A stretch of 49,661 nucleotides of DNA from Paracoccus beibuensis (GTDB taxonomy: Bacteria > Pseudomonadota > Alphaproteobacteria > Rhodobacterales > Rhodobacteraceae): positions 1 through 49,661 of the forward strand of contig NZ_JAOTBD010000026.1 of NCBI RefSeq assembly GCF_026162625.1, written 5' to 3'. The notes below the pieces were generated by a model that was given only the letters and a program-made list of their open reading frames with translations, was not told the origin of the DNA and ran no database searches. Shown piece after piece: positions 1 to 7,766 of this stretch. Each line of letters begins with the position of its first letter. Positions within the stretch are counted from its first letter, which is position 1. The position numbers and the translations under genes are program-made.

Positions 1-169
1 ATCGGGGCGCCGGTGCAAAGCCAGCCTTTGCCGCGACAACGCCAAACACCGAAGCGGCATGCCTGCCCAAAGCCCGCCCGATACCACTCAGCGTCTCCCC
101 GGCCTTCCAACGGCGCCAGAGCTCGGTCTTCTGATCATGCGACAAGCCCGGGCGACCGGTTCGTGCCAT
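1..169 (-). CDS. IS30-family transposase, N-terminal fragment (runs off window)
   Basis: Only the first 56 codons lie in the window. They begin MARTGRPGLSHDQKTELW and continue with WKAGETLSGIGRALGRH, the helix-turn-helix opening (HTH_38 type) of IS30-family transposases, which binds the element's terminal inverted repeats. The DDE catalytic part would lie to the left. The ATG at 167-169 has a strong Shine-Dalgarno (GGAGGGG, seven bases upstream). Family assignment comes from recognising the N-terminal pattern. Whether the element is intact cannot be seen. Confidence 0.75.
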   Translation of the reverse strand, partial: MARTGRPGLSHDQKTELWRRWKAGETLSGIGRALGRHAASVFGVVAAKAGFAPAPR

Positions 170-223
170 CGCGGGTCCCCTCCAGAACATCTCGGATCAA
201 AGATGTTGCGCTGACAGGTTGAA
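1..223 (-). mobile_element. Right-hand edge of an IS30-like element
   Basis: The transposase start is followed outward by about 54 bases of leader, a typical distance from an IS30 transposase start to the element end. The stretch at 200-223 (AGATGTTGCGCTGACAGGTT) is the likely terminal inverted repeat, but the opposite end is outside the window so the match cannot be tested. The outer boundary near 223 is inferred. Confidence 0.45.
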
Positions 224-224
224 C

Positions 225-234
225 CCACCGGTGG
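225..234. repeat. 10-bp perfect palindrome beside the IS end
   Basis: CCACCGGTGG is a perfect palindrome immediately outside the presumed IS30-like terminus. IS30-family elements are known for palindrome-biased target choice, so it could be part of the target site. That link is inference. Confidence 0.35.
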
Positions 235-240
235 CTTCTT

Positions 241-289
241 TGCTATTTGCTATTTGCTATTTGCTATCTGCTATCTGCTATCTGCTTTC
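241..289. repeat. Heptanucleotide tandem repeat, seven units
   Basis: Seven consecutive 7-base units read TGCTATT (three times), TGCTATC (three times) and a degenerate TGCTTTC. The unit is not a multiple of three, so copy-number change would shift any reading frame through it. One plus-strand frame gives a repetitive hydrophobic peptide (AICYLLS) that is almost certainly a translation artefact. The tract lies 18 bases from the presumed IS end. Confidence 0.9.
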
Positions 290-465
290 GCCTTGGGTCT
301 TGAGGTGTCGACGTTCCTGTCGCGACCAAGCGTGCGCGGGATCGCGTGGAGGTTCTACCGGCCAGGAAGATGGAGCGCCTGCCGTGATGACAAATCGGAC
401 GGATGACGCAGAAGGACACCCGCCGCGCGGGCGGTCTCGGACGATGTCCCTTATCCCGGGAAGGA
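290..465. other. Intergenic stretch without a recognised gene
   Basis: Between the heptamer tract and the end of the epimerase gene I see no ORF with recognisable features. Plus-strand frames here are shadows of the epimerase gene or low-complexity arginine-rich translations. Confidence 0.5.
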
Positions 466-1281
466 TCATGGGTTCAGCCTCAGCATGTCGGGAAGCGTGG
501 CCCGCAGGCGCGCCATGCCGCCCGGCCGCCAGCCCGCCGCGATCAGGCCGCGGCAATCCGGCACCCGCAAGGCAGTGGCGTCCGCGCGTGGTGGCAGCGG
601 ATGGGGGCTGTCGATCAGGGCCAGCAGGTCGTGTCGGTCCAGAACGATGTCGCTGCAGTTCAGCGTGGGCGGCGGCGCCGGGTCGTCCAGCAGCAGCACC
701 AGCGCCTGCGCCAAGTCGTCCGCGTGAACCTCGGTAGCGACGCGGGGGGCGACGGGGCGCCTGGCAAGGTAGTCGGCGAAGAGCGACCGCCACTTGTTCG
801 CCGCGCGGGGGCCGTAGACCCCGGTGGCGCGCAGGGCGCAGGTGGCGATTCCGCGTGAGCGCAGCGATGCAAGTTGCACCTCGGCCTCGGCCTTGACCTC
901 ACCATAGAGGCTGGTGGGGGCGGGCTCCAGGTCGTCGCTCAGGCGCGTGCCGGGCGGGTGGCCGTCGTGGACGGCTCGTGACGACAGGAACAGGACGCGG
1001 CCGACCCCTTCGGCCACGGCCTGATCGAAGATGGCGCGGCTGCCACCCAGGTTCGTCTGAACGAAGCCTTGCGGATCGTCGCCCTCTCCTCCGCGATAGC
1101 GGCCGGGGGCATGGGCGAAGGCGCAGTGGATCAGCGCGTGGTGGCCGGCCAGCGGCGCGGGCTGCCCCAGGCTCCAGCCATGCGCGCGGTCCAGCGAAGT
1201 CACCTCGTGGCCCGCCCGCAGCAGCGCCGAGGCAACGAAGCCGCCGACGATGCCGCTTGCGCCGGTAAGGGCGACCCGCAT
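466..1281 (-). CDS. NAD-dependent epimerase/dehydratase family protein
   Basis: A 271-residue extended short-chain dehydrogenase. The N-terminus carries the Rossmann dinucleotide motif TGASGIVGG, LSSRAV supplies the usual serine, and SLYGEVK supplies the catalytic Tyr-x-x-x-Lys. These are the hallmarks of sugar-nucleotide epimerases and related enzymes. The substrate cannot be read from the sequence. The ATG shares one base with the stop of the upstream GT8 gene (TGATG), so the two are translationally coupled and probably act on the same surface glycan. The start fits the Rossmann fold exactly (MRVALTGASG). Confidence 0.85.
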   Translation of the reverse strand: MRVALTGASGIVGGFVASALLRAGHEVTSLDRAHGWSLGQPAPLAGHHALIHCAFAHAPGRYRGGEGDDPQGFVQTNLGGSRAIFDQAVAEGVGRVLFLSSRAVHDGHPPGTRLSDDLEPAPTSLYGEVKAEAEVQLASLRSRGIATCALRATGVYGPRAANKWRSLFADYLARRPVAPRVATEVHADDLAQALVLLLDDPAPPPTLNCSDIVLDRHDLLALIDSPHPLPPRADATALRVPDCRGLIAAGWRPGGMARLRATLPDMLRLNP

Positions 1282-2144
1282 CAGGCGGAGGGGCCGGGCA
1301 GCGCCGAAAGGTCGGGCATCGGACCCCCTGCCGCGATGGTGCGCCACAGGTCGATCAGCGGGCGCAGCCGGTCGGCCTTGTCGTGATCCTGCCAGGGCTT
1401 TTCGTACTGGAAATGCAGGATGCGGATGTCGTCCCAACTCCACAGGCCGGGCATCTGCATCCACACATATTGCAGCAGGTTGTGGTTGATCGACAGGCCG
1501 TGCCAGTCGGGGAAGAAGTCCTGCAGGAAGGTCTGGTCCGTGCGCCGCCAGAAGACGCCCGGCCGGTCCAGATGGCCCATCATCGCCCGGAAAGTCGCAG
1601 GGTCCGGACGGGCCGTGAAGACGCCCGAGTTCATGCGGTGAAAGCCGTCCAGACCGTCATAGACGTTGGGGGCGGCGCAGAATTCCGGCATGTCGAACAG
1701 CTTGTCCACAGGGCGCAGGACGATGGCGTCCGCGTCGATGAAGGCGCAGCGGTCGTAATCCAGCTGCCACAGGCGCAGCTTGACGAAATTGTCCAGCGGG
1801 GTATGGAAATCGGGCTTGCCCCCCCTGGTGAAGGCGGCGCGCGAATGCAGCGCATCGCGGGCATGGGCGAGATCGAATGCCTCGGACGTTGGCAGAAGGT
1901 CCGCCGCGATCAGGCGCGCGCCAAGCTGTCGCAGACGGTCCAAGTGTTCGGGCTGCAGGCCGCGATGCATCACCACCAAGTCCGCGCCGGTTCCGGTCAG
2001 CCGCAGCGACCTCAGCAGCGCCTCTGCCCCCGGAAGGTAGTCAGGGTTGCTGACCAGCGTCACGAAGGCGCGGTCGGCGTGGCAGGGCGCTTCGGCCAGC
2101 AAGCCTTCGGGCAAATGGGCGGTCGAGGGGCTTGAAGAATTCAT
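1281..2144 (-). CDS. Glycosyltransferase family 8-like protein
   Basis: A 287-residue protein with a nucleotide-sugar transferase fold. FVTLVSNPDYLPGAEALL opens it, FIDADAIVLRPVD holds the DxD metal/nucleotide-sugar motif, FHRMNSGVF resembles the family's acceptor-side loop, and HFQYEKPW resembles the C-terminal His/Lys motif of glycogenin-type GT8 enzymes. It would transfer a sugar from an NDP donor; donor and acceptor are unknown. It is co-transcribed with the epimerase downstream, with a one-base overlap. The ATG at 2142-2144 is the first that gives a compact family-length protein. Confidence 0.8.
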   Translation of the reverse strand: MNSSSPSTAHLPEGLLAEAPCHADRAFVTLVSNPDYLPGAEALLRSLRLTGTGADLVVMHRGLQPEHLDRLRQLGARLIAADLLPTSEAFDLAHARDALHSRAAFTRGGKPDFHTPLDNFVKLRLWQLDYDRCAFIDADAIVLRPVDKLFDMPEFCAAPNVYDGLDGFHRMNSGVFTARPDPATFRAMMGHLDRPGVFWRRTDQTFLQDFFPDWHGLSINHNLLQYVWMQMPGLWSWDDIRILHFQYEKPWQDHDKADRLRPLIDLWRTIAAGGPMPDLSALPGPSA

Positions 2145-2333
2145 GGGCAAGGTCCTGAGGCAAGACGTCAACGGGCCGGACCCTATGACGGTGGCATATG
2201 GGCTACATGACAGACCCGCGCTGCGATTGCCAAGCCCCGCAGGATCGGCGCCCTTTGGTGGGAACGGCTTTGCGACCGGAACCAAGGTTCGGCAGGAAAC
2301 GTTTTCCGATGAACCACCTGCCGAGGTAAGCCG

Positions 2334-2678
2334 ATGTCCCACAACCACGAACCCGAACGCGCCGCTCCGCGGCACAAGCCCGCGATCATCGCGATCATTT
2401 TCGTGCTGGCGGTGGCGCTGGTGGCATTCCTGGTCTTCACGCCGGGCGCAGACGAAAACAACGACGGCATCGCCACGACCGAGCCGCCTGCGGGCACCAC
2501 GGTGACCGAGGCCGAGGGCACGGAGTTGGGGGAAGGCGCACCTGTCGTTTCGGACGCCGAGACGCCTGCCGCCAACACCCAATCCCCCGTCGGAGCCGCC
2601 GATCTGCCCGCAGGCGCCGAGCCGACCCAACCGGGTTCGCCCGAGGGGCCGGTTGAAGAGGTCGCCCCTGCAAACTGA
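2334..2678 (+). CDS. Single-pass membrane protein, unknown function
   Basis: A 114-residue protein: a short charged N-terminus rich in His, Glu and Arg, one transmembrane helix at about residues 18-36 (AIIAIIFVLAVALVAFLVF), then an extended acidic tail of Thr, Glu, Pro and Ala with no predicted fold. A good Shine-Dalgarno (GAGGTAAG) precedes the ATG. The tail probably lies in the periplasm. I do not recognise a named family. It is divergent from the GT8 gene. Confidence 0.7.
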   Translation: MSHNHEPERAAPRHKPAIIAIIFVLAVALVAFLVFTPGADENNDGIATTEPPAGTTVTEAEGTELGEGAPVVSDAETPAANTQSPVGAADLPAGAEPTQPGSPEGPVEEVAPAN

Positions 2679-2823
2679 CTTGTGCGGGGGACGGTCTCGT
2701 CCCGCTGACGCAACCGTGACTGGCCAGAGCCGATGACAAAACCTCACGCTCCTGAGATAACGCCGCTCAAAGACGCGAAACGCGCATCGGGTGGTACTTG
2801 GGATCTTGGAGCATGGGGCAGGA

Positions 2824-3633
2824 ATGAAGGTTTTGGTCAGGTTGCTGCTGGCAATGGCGGTTTTGGGGTTTGCGGTCTCCTGTGCAAGGACGCCACCACG
2901 CGGGCCGGGCGGATATGGCGGATATCAGGCTGCGCCGGGGCCGGGGGCGAATCCGCAGCTGGGCGACCGGCGTCCGCACGAATGGACGCGCGGCGCGCCC
3001 TATGGGCACGCGGTTCACGGGATCGACATCTCTCGGTGGCAGGGCGACATCGACTGGAACAGGGTTCGCAATGCCGGGATCAGCTTCGCCTTTATCAAGG
3101 CGACCGAGGGTGGCGACCACGCGGACCCGAACTTCCGCCGCTACTGGTACGAGGCCGCGCAGGCCCGCATCCCGCGCGGCGCCTACCACTTCTATTACTT
3201 CTGCCGATCGGGGGCTGAGAATGCCTATTGGTACATCCGCAACGTCCCGCGCGAGGCAGGCTCGCTGCCACCCGTCCTGGACATGGAATGGTCCAATTCC
3301 CGCAACTGCCCGCGCCGCCCCCCGGCTGCCGAGGTCCTGCGAGAGGCCGAGATATTCCTGCAGATCGTGGGCCGGCATTATGGCCAGCGCCCGATCATCT
3401 ACACCACCGTTGATTTCTACCGCGAGAACCAGATGGGCCGCCTGAACGCCGAATTCTGGCTGCGCTCGGTCGCGGCTCATCCCAGGGTGACCTATCCCGG
3501 TCAAAGCTGGGCCTTCTGGCAATATACCGGCACCGGGATCGTCCCGGGCATCCAGGGCGACACGGACCTGAACGCATTTGCCGGCTCCGCAGCGGATTGG
3601 GCAAGATGGTTGCAGAGACGTCTGGTACGATAA
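2824..3633 (+). CDS. GH25 lysozyme-like lipoprotein (muramidase)
   Basis: A 269-residue glycoside hydrolase family 25 protein that should cleave peptidoglycan. A lipoprotein signal ends AVSC with Cys20 as the lipidation site, followed by a Gly/Pro-rich linker and the GH25 domain from about residue 66. GIDISRWQGDIDW carries the first acidic residue (Asp68) and VLDMEW holds the Asp153-x-Glu155 pair expected for catalysis. ATG at 2824 is preferred because it starts a clean signal peptide; an in-frame GTG at 2791 would add 11 residues before it. The 3' end overlaps the CPBP protease gene by 28 bases. Confidence 0.88.
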   Translation: MKVLVRLLLAMAVLGFAVSCARTPPRGPGGYGGYQAAPGPGANPQLGDRRPHEWTRGAPYGHAVHGIDISRWQGDIDWNRVRNAGISFAFIKATEGGDHADPNFRRYWYEAAQARIPRGAYHFYYFCRSGAENAYWYIRNVPREAGSLPPVLDMEWSNSRNCPRRPPAAEVLREAEIFLQIVGRHYGQRPIIYTTVDFYRENQMGRLNAEFWLRSVAAHPRVTYPGQSWAFWQYTGTGIVPGIQGDTDLNAFAGSAADWARWLQRRLVR

Positions 3634-4268
3634 CGGCTCACCGCTGGCTGCGGGTCGAGTTCGCGGCGCTCTATATCGGGGCGCCGCTGGCCATCGCGCT
3701 GTTCCTGCCGCCGGACGGGCTGTTCACGGCGCTGGCGATCTTCAGCGTCGCCGGCCTGGGCCTTCTGTGGTTCACCGGCGGGTTCCGCTGGCGCGTCCTG
3801 GTGCGCGGCTGGCGGTTGATCCCGTGGCTGGAGGTGATGGGCATTGCGGCCGCCACGCTGGTGTCGGGCATCGCCATCCTGTCGATCGCCGCGCCCGAGG
3901 CGCTGTTTTCCCTGCCGCGAAACCGGCCAGAGTTCCTGCCCGTCATCTGGGCCTTCTACCCGATACTGTCCGCCCTGCCGCAAGAACTGATCTTCCGGCC
4001 CCTGTTCTTCCATCGCTATGGCGCGATCCTGCCGCAGGGCCAGTCCGCAATCGTCCTGAACGCTGCCATCTTCGCCTTCGCCCACTTGATGTACTGGTCC
4101 TGGATCGTCGCGATCATGACCTTCGTCGGCGGGCTGATCTTTGCGCGGGCCTATCTGCGCCACGGCCTGCCTTCGGCTTGGGTGCTGCATGCCGTTGCGG
4201 GCAACGTTCTCTTCACCGTCGGGATGGGGGTCTATTTCTATACCGGCAACGTGGTGCGTCCCTTCTGA
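3606..4268 (+). CDS. CPBP-family intramembrane metalloprotease
   Basis: A 220-residue polytopic membrane protein with the CPBP (Abi/CAAX-protease) motifs in order: PQELIFR (Glu127, Arg131, with Gln in place of the first Glu), FAFAH (His160) and HAVAGN (His195, Asn200). Family members are intramembrane proteases, some for prenylated-protein processing or bacteriocin self-immunity. The substrate here is unknown. The ATG at 3606 lies inside the 3' end of the lysozyme gene, so the two are co-expressed. A TTG at 3597 is an alternative start. Confidence 0.82.
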   Translation: MVAETSGTITAHRWLRVEFAALYIGAPLAIALFLPPDGLFTALAIFSVAGLGLLWFTGGFRWRVLVRGWRLIPWLEVMGIAAATLVSGIAILSIAAPEALFSLPRNRPEFLPVIWAFYPILSALPQELIFRPLFFHRYGAILPQGQSAIVLNAAIFAFAHLMYWSWIVAIMTFVGGLIFARAYLRHGLPSAWVLHAVAGNVLFTVGMGVYFYTGNVVRPF

Positions 4269-4328
4269 GCGGTTGACTTCCCGCCCGTCCCGCGCTTTGT
4301 GCGGGGGCTGAACAACCGGGGACCGATC

Positions 4329-6323
4329 ATGCACGCCTATCGCAGCCATACCTGCGGCGATCTGAAAGCCGCCAATGCCGGTGAAACCGTCCGCCTGTCG
4401 GGCTGGGTGCATCGCGTTCGCGACCACGGGGGCGTGCTCTTCGTGGACCTGCGCGACCACTACGGCATGACGCAGGTGCTGGCCGACAGCGACAGCCCGG
4501 CCTTTGCCACGATGGACAAGCTGCGCGCCGAAACGGTGATCCGCATCGACGGCCGCGTCAAGCTGCGCGACGCGTCGCTGGTCAATCCCAAGCTGCCCAC
4601 CGGCGAGATCGAGGTCTATGCGACCGAGATCGAGGTGCTGGGCCCCGCGGACGAGCTGCCCCTGCCGGTCTTCGGCGACCAGGACTACCCCGAGGAAACG
4701 CGCCTGGCCTATCGCTTCCTGGACCTGCGCCGCGACAGCCTGCACAACAACATCATGCTGCGGTCAAAGGTCATCCGCTCGATCCGCAACCGGATGTGGG
4801 ACCAGAACTTCACCGAGTTCCAGACGCCGATCATCACGGCATCGTCGCCCGAAGGCGCGCGCGACTTCCTGGTGCCCTCGCGCCTGCATCCGGGCAAGTT
4901 CTATGCCCTTCCGCAGGCCCCCCAGCAGTTCAAGCAGCTGATCATGGTGGCAGGCTTCGACAAGTATTTCCAGATCGCCCCCTGCTTCCGCGACGAGGAC
5001 CCGCGCGCCGACCGTTCGCCCACCGACTTCTACCAGCTGGACATGGAGATGTCCTTTGTCCGGCAAGAGGACGTTTTCGCGGCGATTCAGCCCGTCATGC
5101 AGGGTCTCTTCGAGGAGTTCGGTGGCGGGCGCCGCGTCGACACCGACTGGCCGCTGATCCCCTACGCCGAGTCGCTGCTGAAATACGGCACCGACAAGCC
5201 GGACCTGCGCAACCCGATCGAGATGCAGGTGGTCAGCGAACATTTCCGCGGCTCGGGCTTCGGCATCTTCGCCAAGCTGCTGGAGCAGGAGGGAACCGAG
5301 GTCCGCGCCATTCCTGCACCGGGCGGGGGATCGCGTAAGTTCGCCGACCGCATGAACGCCTTTGCTCAGAACCAAGGCCTGCCCGGCATGGGCTATATCT
5401 TCTGGCGTAAAAGACCCCCGGTTCCCGATGCCGCAGACCTCATAGAGAGTATTGATGCTCTGCCGAACGGCCCAATTGCCCAAATCGACGTTGATGACCC
5501 ACAAAAACTTGGAGAGATTTTCTTGAAAGTTCGTGATTTTCTTCACGAGAAAGAAAATTCTGACGCGAAGGGTGCAATACAGAAGGCGATCGATTCTAGC
5601 GAATACTTGCGAGCAAAGTTTTTGATCGACTATCATTTCGGTCCGCTCGAAGCCGCCGGTCCCATCGCTAAGGCGCTTGGCGCTGAAAAGACCGAAATGA
5701 TCCGTCAGCAGCTAAACCTGGCGGAGGGCGACGCGGCCTTCTTTGTTGGCGGCAAGCCCGAGCAGTTCGAGGCCGTTGCCGGCCGTGCCCGCACCGAGAT
5801 CGGGCGCGAACTTGGCCTGATCGACGAAAACCAGTTCAAGTTCGCCTGGATCGTTGATTTCCCGATGTACGAGAAGACCGACGACGGCAAGATCGACTTC
5901 AGCCACAACCCGTTCAGCATGCCGCAGGGCGGGATGGAGGCGCTGGAGGGAGATCCGCTGGCGGTCAAGGGCTATCAGTACGACCTGGCCTGCAACGGGT
6001 ACGAGCTGATCAGCGGAGCGATCCGGAACCACAAGCCCGAGATCATGTTCAAGGCGTTCGAGATCGCCGGCTATCCGGCGTCGGAGGTCGAGAAGCGTTT
6101 CGGCGGCATGGTCAAGGCGTTCCGCTATGGCGCGCCGCCGCACGGCGGTTGCGCGGCGGGTATCGACCGCATCGTCATGCTGCTGGCGGATGAGCAGAAC
6201 ATCCGCGAGGTCATCATGTTCCCGATGAACCAGCGGGCCGAGGACCTGATGATGGGCGCGCCCTCCGAGCCCACCAACGAGCAGATGCGCGAACTGCGCC
6301 TGCGCGCGTTGCCGAAAGAGTGA
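4329..6323 (+). CDS. aspS: Aspartyl-tRNA synthetase with a large internal insertion
   Basis: A 664-residue class IIb synthetase that charges tRNA-Asp (possibly also tRNA-Asn). The N-terminal anticodon-binding OB fold ([13 protein letters not shown]) is followed by class II motif 2 ([15 protein letters not shown]), the bacterial GAD-type insertion domain, and motif 3 ([11 protein letters not shown]). Bacterial AspRS is usually about 590 residues; the excess lies at residues 361-440 (5409-5648), between GYIFWR and [11 protein letters not shown], in low-GC DNA. The ATG at 4329 gives the standard [12 protein letters not shown] start; a GTG at 4299 is in frame but adds unlikely residues. All catalytic motifs are intact, so the enzyme should work. 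Confidence 0.97.
   Translation: MHAYRSHTCGDLKAANAGETVRLSGWVHRVRDHGGVLFVDLRDHYGMTQVLADSDSPAFATMDKLRAETVIRIDGRVKLRDASLVNPKLPTGEIEVYATEIEVLGPADELPLPVFGDQDYPEETRLAYRFLDLRRDSLHNNIMLRSKVIRSIRNRMWDQNFTEFQTPIITASSPEGARDFLVPSRLHPGKFYALPQAPQQFKQLIMVAGFDKYFQIAPCFRDEDPRADRSPTDFYQLDMEMSFVRQEDVFAAIQPVMQGLFEEFGGGRRVDTDWPLIPYAESLLKYGTDKPDLRNPIEMQVVSEHFRGSGFGIFAKLLEQEGTEVRAIPAPGGGSRKFADRMNAFAQNQGLPGMGYIFWRKRPPVPDAADLIESIDALPNGPIAQIDVDDPQKLGEIFLKVRDFLHEKENSDAKGAIQKAIDSSEYLRAKFLIDYHFGPLEAAGPIAKALGAEKTEMIRQQLNLAEGDAAFFVGGKPEQFEAVAGRARTEIGRELGLIDENQFKFAWIVDFPMYEKTDDGKIDFSHNPFSMPQGGMEALEGDPLAVKGYQYDLACNGYELISGAIRNHKPEIMFKAFEIAGYPASEVEKRFGGMVKAFRYGAPPHGGCAAGIDRIVMLLADEQNIREVIMFPMNQRAEDLMMGAPSEPTNEQMRELRLRALPKE
5409..5648 (+). 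other. In-frame low-GC insertion within aspS
   Basis: This stretch encodes about 80 residues absent from ordinary bacterial AspRS. My count for 5461-5640 is 78 G+C in 180 bases (43%), clearly below the flanking gene. Codons rare elsewhere in the window are common (AAA, AGA, TTT, AAT, TTG). The peptide is charged and looks helical ([18 protein letters not shown]). It contains a nested inverted repeat: arms at 5515-5524 and 5551-5561 enclosing a perfect 6-bp stem TCGTGA/TCACGA at 5531-5536 and 5543-5548. Confidence 0.75.
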
Positions 6324-6388
6324 CCTGACAGGGCGGCGCCCGCCGTGGCATGTTGCTGCAGAGCAGAATGCCACGGGAGCGCCTGCCC

Positions 6389-7762
6389 ATGTCAATCCCC
6401 TACGACCAGCTTGCCGCGATCCGGCTGGGGTTCGGATTGTCGCCGCGACAGCCCTCGCCGGGCGACCCGGCCGCCGTCGCGGCATCGGTCGCACGCGCCG
6501 CGCCCGACCCGGACGGGATCACGCTCGACCGGATGCGCGAATGGCAGAGGACCGGCAACAGGCTTGCCAGGGCCGCCCGAAAGGGTGGCGCCGAGGCCGG
6601 CCGGGCCAGCCGCGAATACCGGATGCGCCTCGGCTCGCGTCACAGGGCGGATATTCTGGCGCGTTTCGCCAGGGCGGTCGACGATCCCGGCGGGTTCGGC
6701 GAGCGGCTGGTCTGGTTCTGGTCCGACCACTTCACGGTGGCGGGCGGTACGCTCTATACCAACCTGATGATGGCGGCATTCGTGCAGGACGCGATCCGGC
6801 CGCACCTGGCGGGGCGGTTCGCCGACATGATGTACGCCGCCGAGACACATCCCGCGATGCTGCGCTACCTGGACCAGGGCCGGTCGGTCGGCCCGAACTC
6901 GATCGTGGCGCAGCGCAATCCCAAACGGGCCGGCGGCCTGAACGAAAACCTGGCGCGAGAGATGATCGAGCTGCACAGCCTGGGCGTCGGTGCGGGCTAC
7001 ACCCAGCACGATGTCGAGGAACTGGCCGCCCTTCTGACCGGCCTGACTTATCATCCGAAGCATCCGGGCGTATTCCAGCCAAAGCTGGCCGAGCCGGGTC
7101 CCGAGGAGGTGCTTGGGCAGACCTATGGAAGCCCGCAGGCCGTGGCGAATTTCAGCGACATCCGCGACGTCATCGACGACTTGGCGACCCACGATGCGAC
7201 CGCGCGGCACATCGCGCGCAAGATGGCGGTGCATTTCGTGGCGGACGATCCTCCGCAGGCGCTGGTGGACCGGCTGGCGGGTGTCTTTACCGATGCGGGC
7301 GGCGATCTTGCGGCAATGAACCTGGCGTTGGCCGAGGCGCCGGAGCTGGAAAGCCACTTTCGCCAGAAGCTGCGCCAGCCATTCGAATTTTTGGTGACCA
7401 GCCTTCGGGCGCTTGGTGCCGACGGCCCGCAGGTGTCGGCGCTGAAGCCGGGCGTGCTGAACCAGCGCCTGCTGCGGCCGATGGCGGTGATGGGCCAGCC
7501 CTGGGGCTTGCCTGACGGTCCCGACGGGTGGCCCGAGGCGTCCGAGGTCTGGGGCGCTCCGCAAGGTATTGCGATGCGGATCAACTGGGCGCTGACCCAC
7601 GTCGCCGGCCTTGCGGGCGATCTGCCCGACCCGCGCGACTTCCTGGCCCATGCCCTTGGCGGAACGGCGTCCGAGGCGGTGGCCTGGGCCGTGCCGCGCG
7701 CCGAAAGCCGGGCCGAGGGGATCGCGCTGGTCCTCGCCTCCGCCGACTTCAATCGGAGATGA
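6389..7762 (+). CDS. DUF1800 domain-containing protein
   Basis: A 457-residue protein of the DUF1800 family, recognised from LVWFWSDHFTV near the N-terminus, NENLAREMIELHSLGVG in the middle and the following YTQHDVEELAALLTG. The function is unknown; members are nearly always encoded next to a DUF1501 protein, as here (four-base gap). No signal peptide is obvious in this copy. The start is uncertain: ATG 6389 (MSIPYDQLAAIRLGFG) fits the family start, while ATG 6368 would add seven residues. Confidence 0.85.
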   Translation: MSIPYDQLAAIRLGFGLSPRQPSPGDPAAVAASVARAAPDPDGITLDRMREWQRTGNRLARAARKGGAEAGRASREYRMRLGSRHRADILARFARAVDDPGGFGERLVWFWSDHFTVAGGTLYTNLMMAAFVQDAIRPHLAGRFADMMYAAETHPAMLRYLDQGRSVGPNSIVAQRNPKRAGGLNENLAREMIELHSLGVGAGYTQHDVEELAALLTGLTYHPKHPGVFQPKLAEPGPEEVLGQTYGSPQAVANFSDIRDVIDDLATHDATARHIARKMAVHFVADDPPQALVDRLAGVFTDAGGDLAAMNLALAEAPELESHFRQKLRQPFEFLVTSLRALGADGPQVSALKPGVLNQRLLRPMAVMGQPWGLPDGPDGWPEASEVWGAPQGIAMRINWALTHVAGLAGDLPDPRDFLAHALGGTASEAVAWAVPRAESRAEGIALVLASADFNRR

Positions 7763-7766
7763 CGCC

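Noticed and set aside
219..737. Plus-strand ORF with a hydrophobic repetitive N-terminus (AICYLLS)
   Set aside because: The hydrophobic part is only the heptamer repeat translated, and the rest is antisense to the epimerase gene with no domain.
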